Assembly (NCBI GenBank): GCA_965234475.1
Contig: OZ248397.1
Location: 682,001-746,000, forward strand
DNA: 64,000 bases
Reading direction: 5' to 3'
Source: Methylopumilus sp947499625
GTDB lineage: Bacteria > Pseudomonadota > Gammaproteobacteria > Burkholderiales > Methylophilaceae
Below, piece after piece: positions 35,338-44,344 of this stretch. The notes below the pieces were generated by a model that saw only the letters and a program-made list of their open reading frames with translations, did not search any database and was not told where the DNA came from. Within the stretch, counting starts at the first letter, position 1, and every line of letters begins with the position of its first letter. The translations under genes and the position numbers were made by a program.

Positions 35338-36972
35338 ATGTATTTTAAATATATTTTCCTCTTCTTTGTTTTGCTTAACTTAACTTCTTGTAGCGATAAG
35401 AAAGAAGTCGCTTACAACTATGATGGTACTTTTAATAGTGAAAAAGGCGGCACACTTATCGATGCAATGTCAGGTGAGCCGAGCAATCTCATTTCGATGA
35501 TTGCGGGAGATTCGGCATCGTCAGCCATCTCTGGAAATATTTTTAATAAACTTATTAAATATGACAAAAATTTAGAACTGGCACCTGAAATAGCAGAAAA
35601 ATGGACAATATCAAGCGACCAGAAAACAATTACTTTTTATTTGAAAAAAAATCTTAAATGGTCTGATGGTCATGACTTAACCAGTGAAGATGTTTTTTTT
35701 ACTTGGAAACTTGTCACTGACGACAAAACGAGAACTCCCTATGGCTCTGATTACAAACTAGTTGACAGGGCTGAAGTTCCAGATCTTCATACATTCAGAG
35801 TTGTATATAAAAAAGCATATGCACCAGCTCTAGACAGTTGGGCGACTCTTCAAATTCTTCCGAAACATATCTTGAAAGATGAAGATATTAATCGCACTTT
35901 TTTCTCAAGAAAGCCTGTTGGCTCTAGTTACTATAAATTAGCACAATGGGTTAATGGTGAAAAATTAACTTTGGAGGCAAGCCCCTCTTCAGTTATGGGC
36001 GAACCTAATATAAGCAATTTAACTTCACGCTTCATTCCTGATACGTCCTCTCAATTTTTAGAACTGATCGCTGATAATATCGACCTCATGAATATTAATC
36101 CGATTCAATTTGCACGAGTCATTCCTTCTAAACCAGACCTGAAGAATAAATTAGCGCTTTATAAAGAACTTGGAAATAGTTACACCTATCTTGGCTTTAA
36201 TTCAAAACATCTCCCATTTAATGATATTAAAGTAAGGCAAGCGATTAACTACGCAATTGATAAACAGGAGATTATTGATGGCGTGCTTTTAGGATTAGGA
36301 GAGCCCGTCGCATCCCCTTATAAACCTGGAACACGATGGAGCAATCGAACACTTCATCCCTACCCTTACGATAAAAATCAGGCCCTAAAGTTACTTCGTG
36401 AGGCAGGCTTTAATGACACTAATCATGATGGTATTTTAGAAAAAGGTGGCAAACCTTTCACATTTGAAATTCTCACGAATCAAAATAAGCAAAGAGAAAT
36501 GACTGCAGTTCTTATTCAAAGAAGGCTTAAAGATGTAGGCATTGATGTAAAAATTAGAGTGATTGAATGGGCAAGCTTTGTAAACCAATTTATTAAAACT
36601 GGTGATTTTGATGCTGTCATTCTTGGCTGGAGTTTATCACTTGATCCTGATCAATATAATATTTGGCATTCGTCGCAACAAAAACCTGGCCAATTTAATT
36701 TTATTGGATACAACAATAAAGAAGTTGATCAATTACTTGAAGAAGGTCGCACTGAATTAAACCCTGACAAACGAGAAAAAATATATCATGCTTTTTCAAA
36801 AATCTTATTAAGAGATAGTCCTGTGATTTATCTATATGCTGGATATGGTCTAACCGCTATGAGCAAACGTATCAAAGGAATTGAGTCCCCTACGCCGCCT
36901 GCTGGAATTGCGTATAATTCATACGAATGGTTTATTCCCTCTACCGTAAGAAGAAATGAAATAGCTCAATAA
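35338..36972 (+). CDS. ABC-type peptide substrate-binding lipoprotein (SBP family 5)
   Basis: The product has 544 residues. The lipoprotein signal ends in LTSC, lipidated at Cys19. The mature part has the family 5 layout: IAEKWTISSDQKTITFYLKK (shortened; the 'wtvSdDgktytFkL' segment), LKWSDGHDLTSEDVFFTW, and 'VRQAINYAIDKQEIIDGVLLG'-type segments. OppA/DppA-type proteins deliver peptides, or sometimes nickel or haem, to the permease pair encoded directly downstream (oppB-like begins 1 base later). No ATPase gene follows in this cluster. Confidence 0.9.
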   Translation: MYFKYIFLFFVLLNLTSCSDKKEVAYNYDGTFNSEKGGTLIDAMSGEPSNLISMIAGDSASSAISGNIFNKLIKYDKNLELAPEIAEKWTISSDQKTITFYLKKNLKWSDGHDLTSEDVFFTWKLVTDDKTRTPYGSDYKLVDRAEVPDLHTFRVVYKKAYAPALDSWATLQILPKHILKDEDINRTFFSRKPVGSSYYKLAQWVNGEKLTLEASPSSVMGEPNISNLTSRFIPDTSSQFLELIADNIDLMNINPIQFARVIPSKPDLKNKLALYKELGNSYTYLGFNSKHLPFNDIKVRQAINYAIDKQEIIDGVLLGLGEPVASPYKPGTRWSNRTLHPYPYDKNQALKLLREAGFNDTNHDGILEKGGKPFTFEILTNQNKQREMTAVLIQRRLKDVGIDVKIRVIEWASFVNQFIKTGDFDAVILGWSLSLDPDQYNIWHSSQQKPGQFNFIGYNNKEVDQLLEEGRTELNPDKREKIYHAFSKILLRDSPVIYLYAGYGLTAMSKRIKGIESPTPPAGIAYNSYEWFIPSTVRRNEIAQ

Positions 36973-36973
36973 A

Positions 36974-37993
36974 ATGCTTAACTATTTAATAAAACGTTTG
37001 TTATGGATGATCCCAATGCTCATTGGTATTAGTCTTATTTCTTTTTTTATTATGCACCTAGCACCGGGAGATATTACCGCATCTGAATCAGCGTTCAATC
37101 CAAAAGCATCTGAAGAGTCTCGTCAAAAACTAAGGGCGCTTTATAATTTAGATAAGCCCTTGATTACGCAATATGGCTTATGGTTAAAACGAATTGTGAA
37201 ATTAGATTTTGGTAATTCATTTGCTTCGCATCAGCGTCCTGTTTTATGGGAAACGAAAGATGATAAAGGCAATGTCACTAAAGGTATGATTCAAGATGCT
37301 TTACCTATAACGCTTATGATTAATTTGATAGGTCTAATTATTATTTTTGTGCTTTCAATATTTCTGGGCGTTGTTTCAGCAGTAAATCAAAACAGATGGC
37401 CTGACCGACTCATTACCGTTATTGTATTTATAGGCTTTGCGATCCCGGGATTTTGGTTGGCCCTTTTATTAATGTATTGGACTGGCGTGACTCATTCTTG
37501 GCTTCCTATTTCGGGTCTTCATAGCGCCGGGTATGAAAAGATGGGTCAGATTGCTCAATATCTAGATTTATTTAAGCATCTTATATTGCCAGTCTTTGTT
37601 TCAAGTTTAGGAGGCCTCGCAAGCATTTCACTTTACGTCAGAAATGGAATGTTAGATGTCCTCCAACAAGAGTTCATTACGACAGCGCGCGCAAAAGGCC
37701 TAACAGAAAATAAAGTAGTTTATGGCCATGCTTTAAGAAATACATTATTACCTCTCATTACTATAGTAGGTCTATCAATTCCGGGATTGATTGGTGGCTC
37801 TGTAATTGGAGAATCTATTTTTGCAATTTCTGGTATGGGTAAATTATTTTTTGACGCTGTATTAATGAGAGATTTTCCAGTAGTAATGGGAATTCTTACG
37901 ATTGGATCTGTCTTAACGTTATTTGGAAATTTAATCGCAGACATTGGTTATGCATGGGCAGATCCAAGAATTAGGCGAGGCATTACAAATTGA
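36974..37993 (+). CDS. Peptide ABC transporter permease, OppB/DppB type
   Basis: The product has 339 residues with six predicted membrane helices. The N-terminus (YLIKRLLWMIPMLIGISLI) and the early periplasmic loop with HLAPGD are hallmarks of OppB/DppB. The cytoplasmic EAA-type loop is 'EFITTARAKGLTENKVVYGHALRNTLLPLIT', cited in part. It forms half of the inner-membrane channel. Between residues 90 and 115 there is a longer insert (WETKDDKGNVTKGMIQDALP) than in most OppB, similar to the DppB-like subgroup. It overlaps the oppC-like start by 4 bases. Confidence 0.92.
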   Translation: MLNYLIKRLLWMIPMLIGISLISFFIMHLAPGDITASESAFNPKASEESRQKLRALYNLDKPLITQYGLWLKRIVKLDFGNSFASHQRPVLWETKDDKGNVTKGMIQDALPITLMINLIGLIIIFVLSIFLGVVSAVNQNRWPDRLITVIVFIGFAIPGFWLALLLMYWTGVTHSWLPISGLHSAGYEKMGQIAQYLDLFKHLILPVFVSSLGGLASISLYVRNGMLDVLQQEFITTARAKGLTENKVVYGHALRNTLLPLITIVGLSIPGLIGGSVIGESIFAISGMGKLFFDAVLMRDFPVVMGILTIGSVLTLFGNLIADIGYAWADPRIRRGITN

Positions 37994-38817
37994 AAATCCT
38001 CACGCAAAATCCACTAGCTTTAAGTGGTTTCATTATCATCGTGGCTGTTCTTTTTATCGCAATATTTGCTCCATGGTTGTCACCTTACGATCCAAATTAC
38101 ATTGATATTCATTCAATACTTCTACCCCCTTCTGTCTCTCATTTTATGGGAACTGACGGACTAGGGAGAGATGTTTTTTCTCGCATGCTTTATGGATCTA
38201 GAATTTCACTTTTAGTAGGTATTGTAGCTGTAGGTATCGCTACTGTAATTGGTACATTTTTAGGTGCCATCGCTGGATTTTATCGTGGGTATATCGACTC
38301 AATTATCATGCGTTTTGTAGATACCATGTTATCCATCCCAACTTTTTTTCTCATACTTGCAGTCATTGCTTTTTTAACACCGTCGATTTGGAACATTATG
38401 ATTGTGATTGGATTGACTTCCTGGATGGGCGTTACTCGCCTTGTTCGTGCAGAATTTTTGAGTCTCAGAAATCGAGAATATATATTAGCAGCGGAAGCTA
38501 TGGGAGCATCAGATTTCAGGCTTATTTCAAAGCATCTCCTCCCTAACAGTCTAACGCCCATCATCGTAACTTCTGTTTTAGGTATTGCAAGTGCTGTATT
38601 AACTGAATCTGGATTGAGTTTTCTTGGGCTTGGTGTTCAAGCACCACAATCATCATGGGGTAATATTTTGACTGATGGTAAAGAGTATATTCAGTTTGCT
38701 TGGTGGCTATCATTATTTCCAGGACTGGCTATTTTGATTACAGTCCTAGGTTATAATTTACTTGGCGAAGGTTTACGAGATTTGCTTGATCCAAAAAACA
38801 AGAATCAGAAAAAATAA
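37990..38817 (+). CDS. Peptide ABC transporter permease, OppC/DppC type (TTG start)
   Basis: The product has 275 residues. The start is TTG at 37990, overlapping the upstream stop as TTGA; GAGG (37977-37980) 9 bases upstream supports it and the reading begins at the usual 'NPLALSGFIIIV' first helix. Other OppC marks are FAPWLSPYDPN, HFMGTDGLGRDVFSRMLYGSR, and the EAA loop EAMGASDFRLISKHLLPN. It pairs with the OppB-like protein. Eleven bases separate it from fabI, where an ATPase gene would be expected. Confidence 0.92.
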   Translation: MKILTQNPLALSGFIIIVAVLFIAIFAPWLSPYDPNYIDIHSILLPPSVSHFMGTDGLGRDVFSRMLYGSRISLLVGIVAVGIATVIGTFLGAIAGFYRGYIDSIIMRFVDTMLSIPTFFLILAVIAFLTPSIWNIMIVIGLTSWMGVTRLVRAEFLSLRNREYILAAEAMGASDFRLISKHLLPNSLTPIIVTSVLGIASAVLTESGLSFLGLGVQAPQSSWGNILTDGKEYIQFAWWLSLFPGLAILITVLGYNLLGEGLRDLLDPKNKNQKK

Positions 38818-38828
38818 AGGAATACATA

Positions 38829-39611
38829 ATGGGGTTTTTAACTGGTAAACGAGTTTTAATTCTTGGTCTTTTGAGTGACCGATCTATTGCATATGGTATT
38901 GCTTCAGCAATGAAACGTGAAGGGGCTGAATTAGCATTTACTTACCAGATGGAAAAGCACGACGAACGCGTAAAAAAACTTGCTCAAGATTTTAATTCAA
39001 ATATTGTATTACCTTGCGACGTTTCTAGTGACGAACAAATCGACAACCTCTTTCCTTTATTAAAAAAACACTGGGATAAATTAGATGTTATTGTTCATTC
39101 GCTAGCTTTTGTTACAAAGGAAGCTTTAAAGGGCGATTTCGTTGAAGCAACGACCCGCGAAAACTTTAGAGTGGCTCATGATATAAGCTCATACAGCTTT
39201 ACAGCATTAGCTAAAGCAGCATTGCCAATGTTAAGAGAGCATGCAAGTTTACTTACTTTAAGCTATCTTGGCGCTGAGAGAACAATGCCCAACTATAATG
39301 TGATGGGACTTGCCAAAGCAAGTTTAGAGGCTAATGTAAGATATATGGCTCAGAGCTTGGGACCAAAAGGTATTAGAGTTAATGCAGTATCAGCAGGGCC
39401 CATTAAAACACTCGCTGCCTCTGGCATCGCGGACTTTGATCGCATGATAGACTTTAATGAGAAACATGCTGCTTTAAGACGAAATGTGACGATTGAAGAA
39501 GTTGGAAATGCAGCTGCTTTTTTATGCAGCGACCTTGCATCAGGTATAACAGGCGAAATTACTTATGTAGATGGCGGCATGAATATTACTGCCGCAGGTT
39601 CAATTGATTAA
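38829..39611 (+). CDS. fabI: Enoyl-[acyl-carrier-protein] reductase (NADH) FabI
   Basis: The product has 260 residues, the E. coli FabI length. It makes the last reduction of each fatty acid elongation round. The N-terminal NADH-binding segment GKRVLILGLLSDRSIAYGIA is typical of FabI rather than other SDR enzymes, and the active-site Tyr156 and Lys163 (YNVMGLAKAS) have the E. coli numbers. The stop codon overlaps that of convergent ppiD. Confidence 0.97.
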   Translation: MGFLTGKRVLILGLLSDRSIAYGIASAMKREGAELAFTYQMEKHDERVKKLAQDFNSNIVLPCDVSSDEQIDNLFPLLKKHWDKLDVIVHSLAFVTKEALKGDFVEATTRENFRVAHDISSYSFTALAKAALPMLREHASLLTLSYLGAERTMPNYNVMGLAKASLEANVRYMAQSLGPKGIRVNAVSAGPIKTLAASGIADFDRMIDFNEKHAALRRNVTIEEVGNAAAFLCSDLASGITGEITYVDGGMNITAAGSID

Positions 39612-41503
39612 TTCTTTTGTGTTGTTTCGAAGAATTTTTGATTAACTGAAACACTCGCCTTCGCTTTTAACCCTTTGAGGTAAGCGCTCAGATATTCAAA
39701 AGATAATGCTTCTGAATAGCTAGATGCGAATTCTTTTTTATTTTCTTCGTTGTCATCATTCGGAAATGATACTTTACTTACTTTAACAATCACGTAACCG
39801 TTATCACCATCTACAAAACCACTGTAGCTAGGAAGTTTATCTGTAGGCATTTTATACGCGTGATTAATGACAGCGTCGCTTAGGCCTTTTGCATTTTTTC
39901 GGTCAACAAGGACAGCAGCCTGCCAATCAATTTTACTGGAAGCATCAACAATAGATTTTAAAGCCACCTCGCCTTCGCTAGCTACTAATTTTTTTGCAGC
40001 TTCAAATTTTAGATAATCTTCAATGCTCGTTTTAACATCAGTAAATGGTTTTGAAGTCTGCGCTTTGTAATCTACAACCCGAGCAGAGATTAAGTTATTA
40101 GGCGTGACTTCAATCGCTTCAGTATTACGATGATCCTTGATTGATTCTTTTGAATATAAAGCATTCATCAATGCTTCATTTTTAAAAAATTTATCTGAAT
40201 CACTGCGACTAATCCAATCGGTTTTTTGAATAGGCAAACTAAATTTTTTCGAAACTGCATCAAGACTTGATGACTGCTCATACACCATATTACTAAAATC
40301 TTCAGCAAGAGCAGCAAACTTATCTTGTGCTTTTTGGTAGATTAATTCAGCTTTGATTTGTAACTTTATAGCATCAAAACCACCACCATCACCTATGACT
40401 TTTGTCAGCTTAATAATATGGTAACCAAAATCAGACTCAACAATGCTGCTAATCTCGTTAACCTTCATTGAAAAAACAGCATCATCAAAAGGCTTAACCA
40501 TCATGCCACGACCAAAAACACCTAAATCACCACCTTTTTTAGCAGATTCCGGATCTTGTGAATATTTTGTTGCTAATTCCTCGAATTGCTTAGGATTCTT
40601 TTTAACCTGATTAAAGACATCTTCAGCTTTTGCTTTAGCCTTCGCTTTTTCAGCAGGAGCGGCATTCTTAGATGCAGCTATTAAAATGTGGCTTGCTTCT
40701 CTTTGTTGTTGATTTTGGTATTTATCCGCATTTGTTTTATAAAAAGCTTTCACTTCATCATCCGATACATTAATAGTTGGAAGAATGCTTGTTAATGAAA
40801 ATACAACAAATTCAGCTTTTACTTGTTCAGGCGCTAAGAACTTAGATTTATTTTTATCATAGAAAGCCTGCATATCTTTTTCGTTAACACTCACTTTAAC
40901 CATATATTCTTTTGTTTTGAATTCAGCAACAGTCACTTCCCTTTGTTGTGATGTTGCTTTTAAGGTTTCTGTTAAGTTATTCGGGGGAATAAATGTAAGT
41001 TTTTGTAGTCCGTCACGCACTTGCTGAATGAGTAAATCATTCCTAATGTTTTCTTCAAATTTCTTAGGTTTGAGTTGATTATTTTGCAAGACTTTATCGT
41101 AAAGCTCTTGTGAAAACTTTCCATCCTTTTGAAATTCCGGCATACCAATAATATATTGGCTTAATTGAAGATCTGTGATTTTAAATTTAGATTTTTTAAT
41201 ATCATTATTTATTAATTGTTTTGTAATGAGACCATCGACTACAGACTCTTTAAATTCGAATGAATCAAACATTGCAGGGTCTACTTTTTTACCTTCACTC
41301 ATAATGCGATTGCGAACATTTTCAATCGCACGGTTATATTCTGGTAGTGTAATTTTATAACCATCAACTTTGGCGATACTTAAATTATTGCCAGCTTGAT
41401 TTAGATATGAATCAATTCCAAACAATGCAAAAGGAATAAGAACGAGCGCTAAAATAACTTGTGCAGCTTTAGTTTGAGCGTAACTTCTAAATTTGTCTAA
41501 CAT
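39608..41503 (-). CDS. ppiD: Periplasmic chaperone / peptidyl-prolyl isomerase PpiD
   Basis: The product has 631 residues. It has an N-terminal inner-membrane anchor (about 14-33), a SurA-N-like chaperone region (about 40-220), a parvulin (rotamase) domain around 265-365 (ASHILIA, KYSQDPESAKKGGDLGVFGRG, GYHIIKL), and a C-terminal chaperone part. It helps outer-membrane and periplasmic proteins fold next to the Sec translocon. In E. coli it follows lon-hupB; here two tRNA genes separate it from lon and hupB is missing. Confidence 0.93.
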   Translation of the reverse strand: MLDKFRSYAQTKAAQVILALVLIPFALFGIDSYLNQAGNNLSIAKVDGYKITLPEYNRAIENVRNRIMSEGKKVDPAMFDSFEFKESVVDGLITKQLINNDIKKSKFKITDLQLSQYIIGMPEFQKDGKFSQELYDKVLQNNQLKPKKFEENIRNDLLIQQVRDGLQKLTFIPPNNLTETLKATSQQREVTVAEFKTKEYMVKVSVNEKDMQAFYDKNKSKFLAPEQVKAEFVVFSLTSILPTINVSDDEVKAFYKTNADKYQNQQQREASHILIAASKNAAPAEKAKAKAKAEDVFNQVKKNPKQFEELATKYSQDPESAKKGGDLGVFGRGMMVKPFDDAVFSMKVNEISSIVESDFGYHIIKLTKVIGDGGGFDAIKLQIKAELIYQKAQDKFAALAEDFSNMVYEQSSSLDAVSKKFSLPIQKTDWISRSDSDKFFKNEALMNALYSKESIKDHRNTEAIEVTPNNLISARVVDYKAQTSKPFTDVKTSIEDYLKFEAAKKLVASEGEVALKSIVDASSKIDWQAAVLVDRKNAKGLSDAVINHAYKMPTDKLPSYSGFVDGDNGYVIVKVSKVSFPNDDNEENKKEFASSYSEALSFEYLSAYLKGLKAKASVSVNQKFFETTQKN

Positions 41504-41575
41504 TGGGCTTATCCTATTATCTTTATATAAACTTTATGATAAAAAAAGTTACCAAAAAGTTCTCAATGAATGAAC

Positions 41576-41600
41576 AAAAAGGCGAATCTTAAGATTCGCC
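41576..41600 (-). terminator. Rho-independent terminator after tRNA-Val/tRNA-Asp
   Basis: On the minus strand, a perfect 10-base inverted repeat GGCGAATCTT/AAGATTCGCC is followed at once by TTTTT. As read it has no loop, so the hairpin must open 3-4 central bases; the remaining GC-rich stem plus the T-tract is a good intrinsic terminator 10 bases past tRNA-Asp. Confidence 0.8.
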
Positions 41601-41610
41601 TAAATGATAA

Positions 41611-41687
41611 TGGCGGAGTGGACGGGACTCGAACCCGCGACCCCCTGCGTGACAGGCAGGTATTCTAACCAACTGAACTACCACTCC
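41611..41687 (-). tRNA. tRNA-Asp (anticodon GTC)
   Basis: This is a 77-base cloverleaf on the minus strand with encoded CCA. The acceptor stem GGAGTGG pairs with CCACTCC, the anticodon arm CTGCC-TGTCACG-AGG region exposes GTC, and the T arm has GGTTCGAGTCC. It is 18 bases downstream of tRNA-Val in the same transcript and is followed by a terminator. Confidence 0.97.
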
Positions 41688-41705
41688 AAAACTTGTTACT
41701 AAAAT

Positions 41706-41781
41706 TGGTGGGTGCTGACGGGGTCGAACCGCCGACATTCGCCTTGTAAGGGCGACGCTCTACCAACTGAGCTAAGCACCC
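41706..41781 (-). tRNA. tRNA-Val (anticodon TAC)
   Basis: This is a 76-base cloverleaf on the minus strand with encoded CCA. The acceptor stem GGGTGCT pairs with AGCACCC, the anticodon arm TCGCC-CTTACAA-GGCGA exposes TAC, and the T arm has GGTTCGACCC. It lies 62 bases downstream of the lon stop and leads the Val-Asp pair. Confidence 0.97.
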
Positions 41782-41843
41782 ATGCACACTCATTAGTAAG
41801 GCGGCTATTTTACAACATAGTCCTTATCAACGCTAGGTTTACG

Positions 41844-44261
41844 CTAATGTGTAATGGATTTTGTAATAGTACTGGCGTTCTTATTGGGCACAGGAACGGA
41901 TTTTTGGTCCTTTGTAGTTATATTTTTTGGCATTTTAGTCAAAGCAAGCTCTAAAACTTCATCAATCCAGCGCACAGGATGAATTTCTAAGGTATTTTTA
42001 ACTTCATCAGAAATTTCAGTTAAATCTTTAATATTTTGCTCTGGAATAAGGACAGTTTTAATGCCTCCTCTATGGGCAGCAAGTAACTTTTCTTTTAGGC
42101 CGCCAATAGGTAAAACTTCACCTCTTAAGGTTATTTCCCCTGTCATAGCAACATCAGCTCGAACTGAAATATTGGTTAAAGCCGATACAATCGCTAAAGT
42201 AATACCTATCCCAGCACTTGGACCGTCTTTGGGTGTTGCTCCTTCAGGTAAATGGATATGAATATCATTTTTTTCATAAAAATTTTCAGCGATTCCTAGT
42301 TTTTTAGCGCGACTTCTCACCACGCTCATCGCAGCATGAATAGACTCTTGCATGACATCACCTAATTTACCAGTGATGATTGTTTTTCCTTTGCCTTGTA
42401 AAACCACAGCTTCAATCGTCAATAATTCACCGCCTACCTGCGTCCAAGCTAGCCCTGTCACTTGACCTACTTGGTTTTTCTTGGAAGCAAGTCCAATGTC
42501 ATAGACTTTAACACCTAGATAAACCTCTAAATTCTTGCTACTCACAATGACTTTTTTAAGGGATTTTTTGCTCAATAACTCTTTCACTGCTTTTCGACAT
42601 ATTTTGGCGATTTCTTGTTCTAATTTTCTAACGCCTGCTTCTCTAGAATAATATTGAATAATTTCTCTTACAACTCTAGGTGTAATGCTAATTTCAGATT
42701 TTTTTAAACCATGCATTTTAAGTTGCTTAGGTAATAAATAATGCATCGCAATATTAAGCTTTTCTGCCTCTGTATAACCCGACAGACGAATGATCTCCAT
42801 CCGATCCAAAAGTGGTTCAGGAATATTCATTGAGTTAGCAGTTGCCACAAACATCACATCAGACAAATCATATTCAACTTCTACATAATGGTCTGTAAAA
42901 GTATGATTTTGTTCTGGGTCCAAGACCTCTAAAAGCGCCGAAGCCGGATCCCCTCGATAATCTTGACCCATTTTATCAACTTCATCTAGTAAGAATAATG
43001 GGTTAGTCACTCCTGCTTTAGTCATGCTTTGTAAAACTTTACCGGGCATCGATCCGATATAAGTTCTTCGATGACCACGAATTTCGGATTCATCTCGCAC
43101 ACCACCAAGAGCCATACGAATAAATTTACGATTTACAGCTTTTGCAATGCTCTGTCCCAGGGATGTTTTTCCAACCCCCGGTGGGCCTACTAAACATAAA
43201 ATAGGGGCTTTAAGTTTATCAACTCGTTGTTGGACTGCGAGATATTCAATAATACGTTCTTTGACTTTTTCGAGGCCATAGTGATCTTCATCCAAGATCT
43301 TTTCTGCAAGTGCTAACTCGCGACTAATTTTAGTTTTTTTCTGCCACGGTAAACCTATTAATGTATCAATATAATTTCTTACTACCGATGCTTCAGCAGA
43401 CATGGGCGACATCATTTTTAATTTTTTGAATTCAGAAATAGCTTTATCGAGAGCCTCTTTTGACATGCCAGAATCCTGAATGCGTTTTTCAAGTTCGTCT
43501 AAATCAGCACCTTCATCTTGCTCGCCTAATTCTTTTTGAATAGCTTTGACTTGTTCGTTAAGATAGTATTCCCTTTGGCTTTTTTCCATTTGGCGCTTAA
43601 CACGACCACGAATTCTTTTTTCGACTTGAAGAATATCGATTTCAGACTCCATGATCTTCAGAAGATGATCCAAACGATTTTTAATTTTTAATGTCTCTAA
43701 AATCGTTTGTTTCTCTTCTAGCTTCAACGTAAGATGCGCTGCAATCATATCTGCCAACCTGCCAGGGTCTGTAATTGCCGCTAGAGAGGTTAAGATTTCA
43801 GGAGGAATTTTTTTATTTAATTTAACGTATTGATCAAATTGTGAGAATACCGTCCTCATTAATGCTAATGATTCTTTATCTTTAGGCTCGGGAATGTTAA
43901 TCTCATCGAATCGAGCGACGAAACAAGCTTCTTGATCAAGCACTTCTTTAATTTTTACACGGCTCAAACCTTCAACTAAGACCTTAACTGTTCCATCGGG
44001 TAATTTAAGCATCTGTAGAATAGATGCTACGGTGCCGTATTCGTAAAGATCTTTCGCATCAGGCTCATCTTTACTTGCAGATTTTTGAGCAACTAAAATT
44101 ATTCTTTTATCTTTATCAGATGCAATTTCCAAAGCTTTTACAGATTTCGTACGTCCAACAAAAAGTGGAATCACAAGATGTGGGTAGACAACTACATCCC
44201 TTAAGGGCAAAAGGGGCATGAAATCTTGTTTGGGGTCTGTAATTTTAATTTCTTGAGCCAT
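41844..44261 (-). CDS. lon: ATP-dependent protease Lon
   Basis: The product has 805 residues. An N-terminal LON substrate domain (about 12-200) is followed by an AAA+ module with Walker A GPPGVGKT (359-366) and Walker B LFLLDEVDK, then the protease domain with the Ser682/Lys725 dyad (PKDGPSAGIG; GLKEKLLAAH). It degrades misfolded and regulatory proteins. The last 25 or so residues are an extra polar tail. A sigma32-like promoter precedes it, so it can be induced by heat apart from the clp genes. hupB, expected after lon, is absent. Confidence 0.98.
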   Translation of the reverse strand: MAQEIKITDPKQDFMPLLPLRDVVVYPHLVIPLFVGRTKSVKALEIASDKDKRIILVAQKSASKDEPDAKDLYEYGTVASILQMLKLPDGTVKVLVEGLSRVKIKEVLDQEACFVARFDEINIPEPKDKESLALMRTVFSQFDQYVKLNKKIPPEILTSLAAITDPGRLADMIAAHLTLKLEEKQTILETLKIKNRLDHLLKIMESEIDILQVEKRIRGRVKRQMEKSQREYYLNEQVKAIQKELGEQDEGADLDELEKRIQDSGMSKEALDKAISEFKKLKMMSPMSAEASVVRNYIDTLIGLPWQKKTKISRELALAEKILDEDHYGLEKVKERIIEYLAVQQRVDKLKAPILCLVGPPGVGKTSLGQSIAKAVNRKFIRMALGGVRDESEIRGHRRTYIGSMPGKVLQSMTKAGVTNPLFLLDEVDKMGQDYRGDPASALLEVLDPEQNHTFTDHYVEVEYDLSDVMFVATANSMNIPEPLLDRMEIIRLSGYTEAEKLNIAMHYLLPKQLKMHGLKKSEISITPRVVREIIQYYSREAGVRKLEQEIAKICRKAVKELLSKKSLKKVIVSSKNLEVYLGVKVYDIGLASKKNQVGQVTGLAWTQVGGELLTIEAVVLQGKGKTIITGKLGDVMQESIHAAMSVVRSRAKKLGIAENFYEKNDIHIHLPEGATPKDGPSAGIGITLAIVSALTNISVRADVAMTGEITLRGEVLPIGGLKEKLLAAHRGGIKTVLIPEQNIKDLTEISDEVKNTLEIHPVRWIDEVLELALTKMPKNITTKDQKSVPVPNKNASTITKSITH

Positions 44262-44293
44262 AGGATGCTTTCATAAGCGTTAATTAATCTATA

Positions 44294-44321
44294 AGATTGG
44301 GTCAGTTTATAATATTTCAAG
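44294..44321 (-). promoter_or_regulatory. Heat-shock (sigma32-type) promoter of lon
   Basis: Reading the minus strand, CTTGAAA (44315-44321) is followed by 13 bases and CCCAATCT (44294-44301). The sigma32 consensus is CTTGAAA, a 13-14 base spacer, and CCCCATNT, so the -35 is perfect and the -10 differs at one position. The start of transcription would be about 25 bases before the lon ATG. lon is a classic member of the heat-shock regulon. Confidence 0.7.
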
Positions 44322-44344
44322 GCTTTACTGGCCCACCACAAAGC

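Noticed and set aside
41712..41954. Open reading frame of 80 codons near the tRNA-Val gene
   Set aside because: It covers the tRNA-Val gene and the antisense of the lon end; no ribosome site or family signature.
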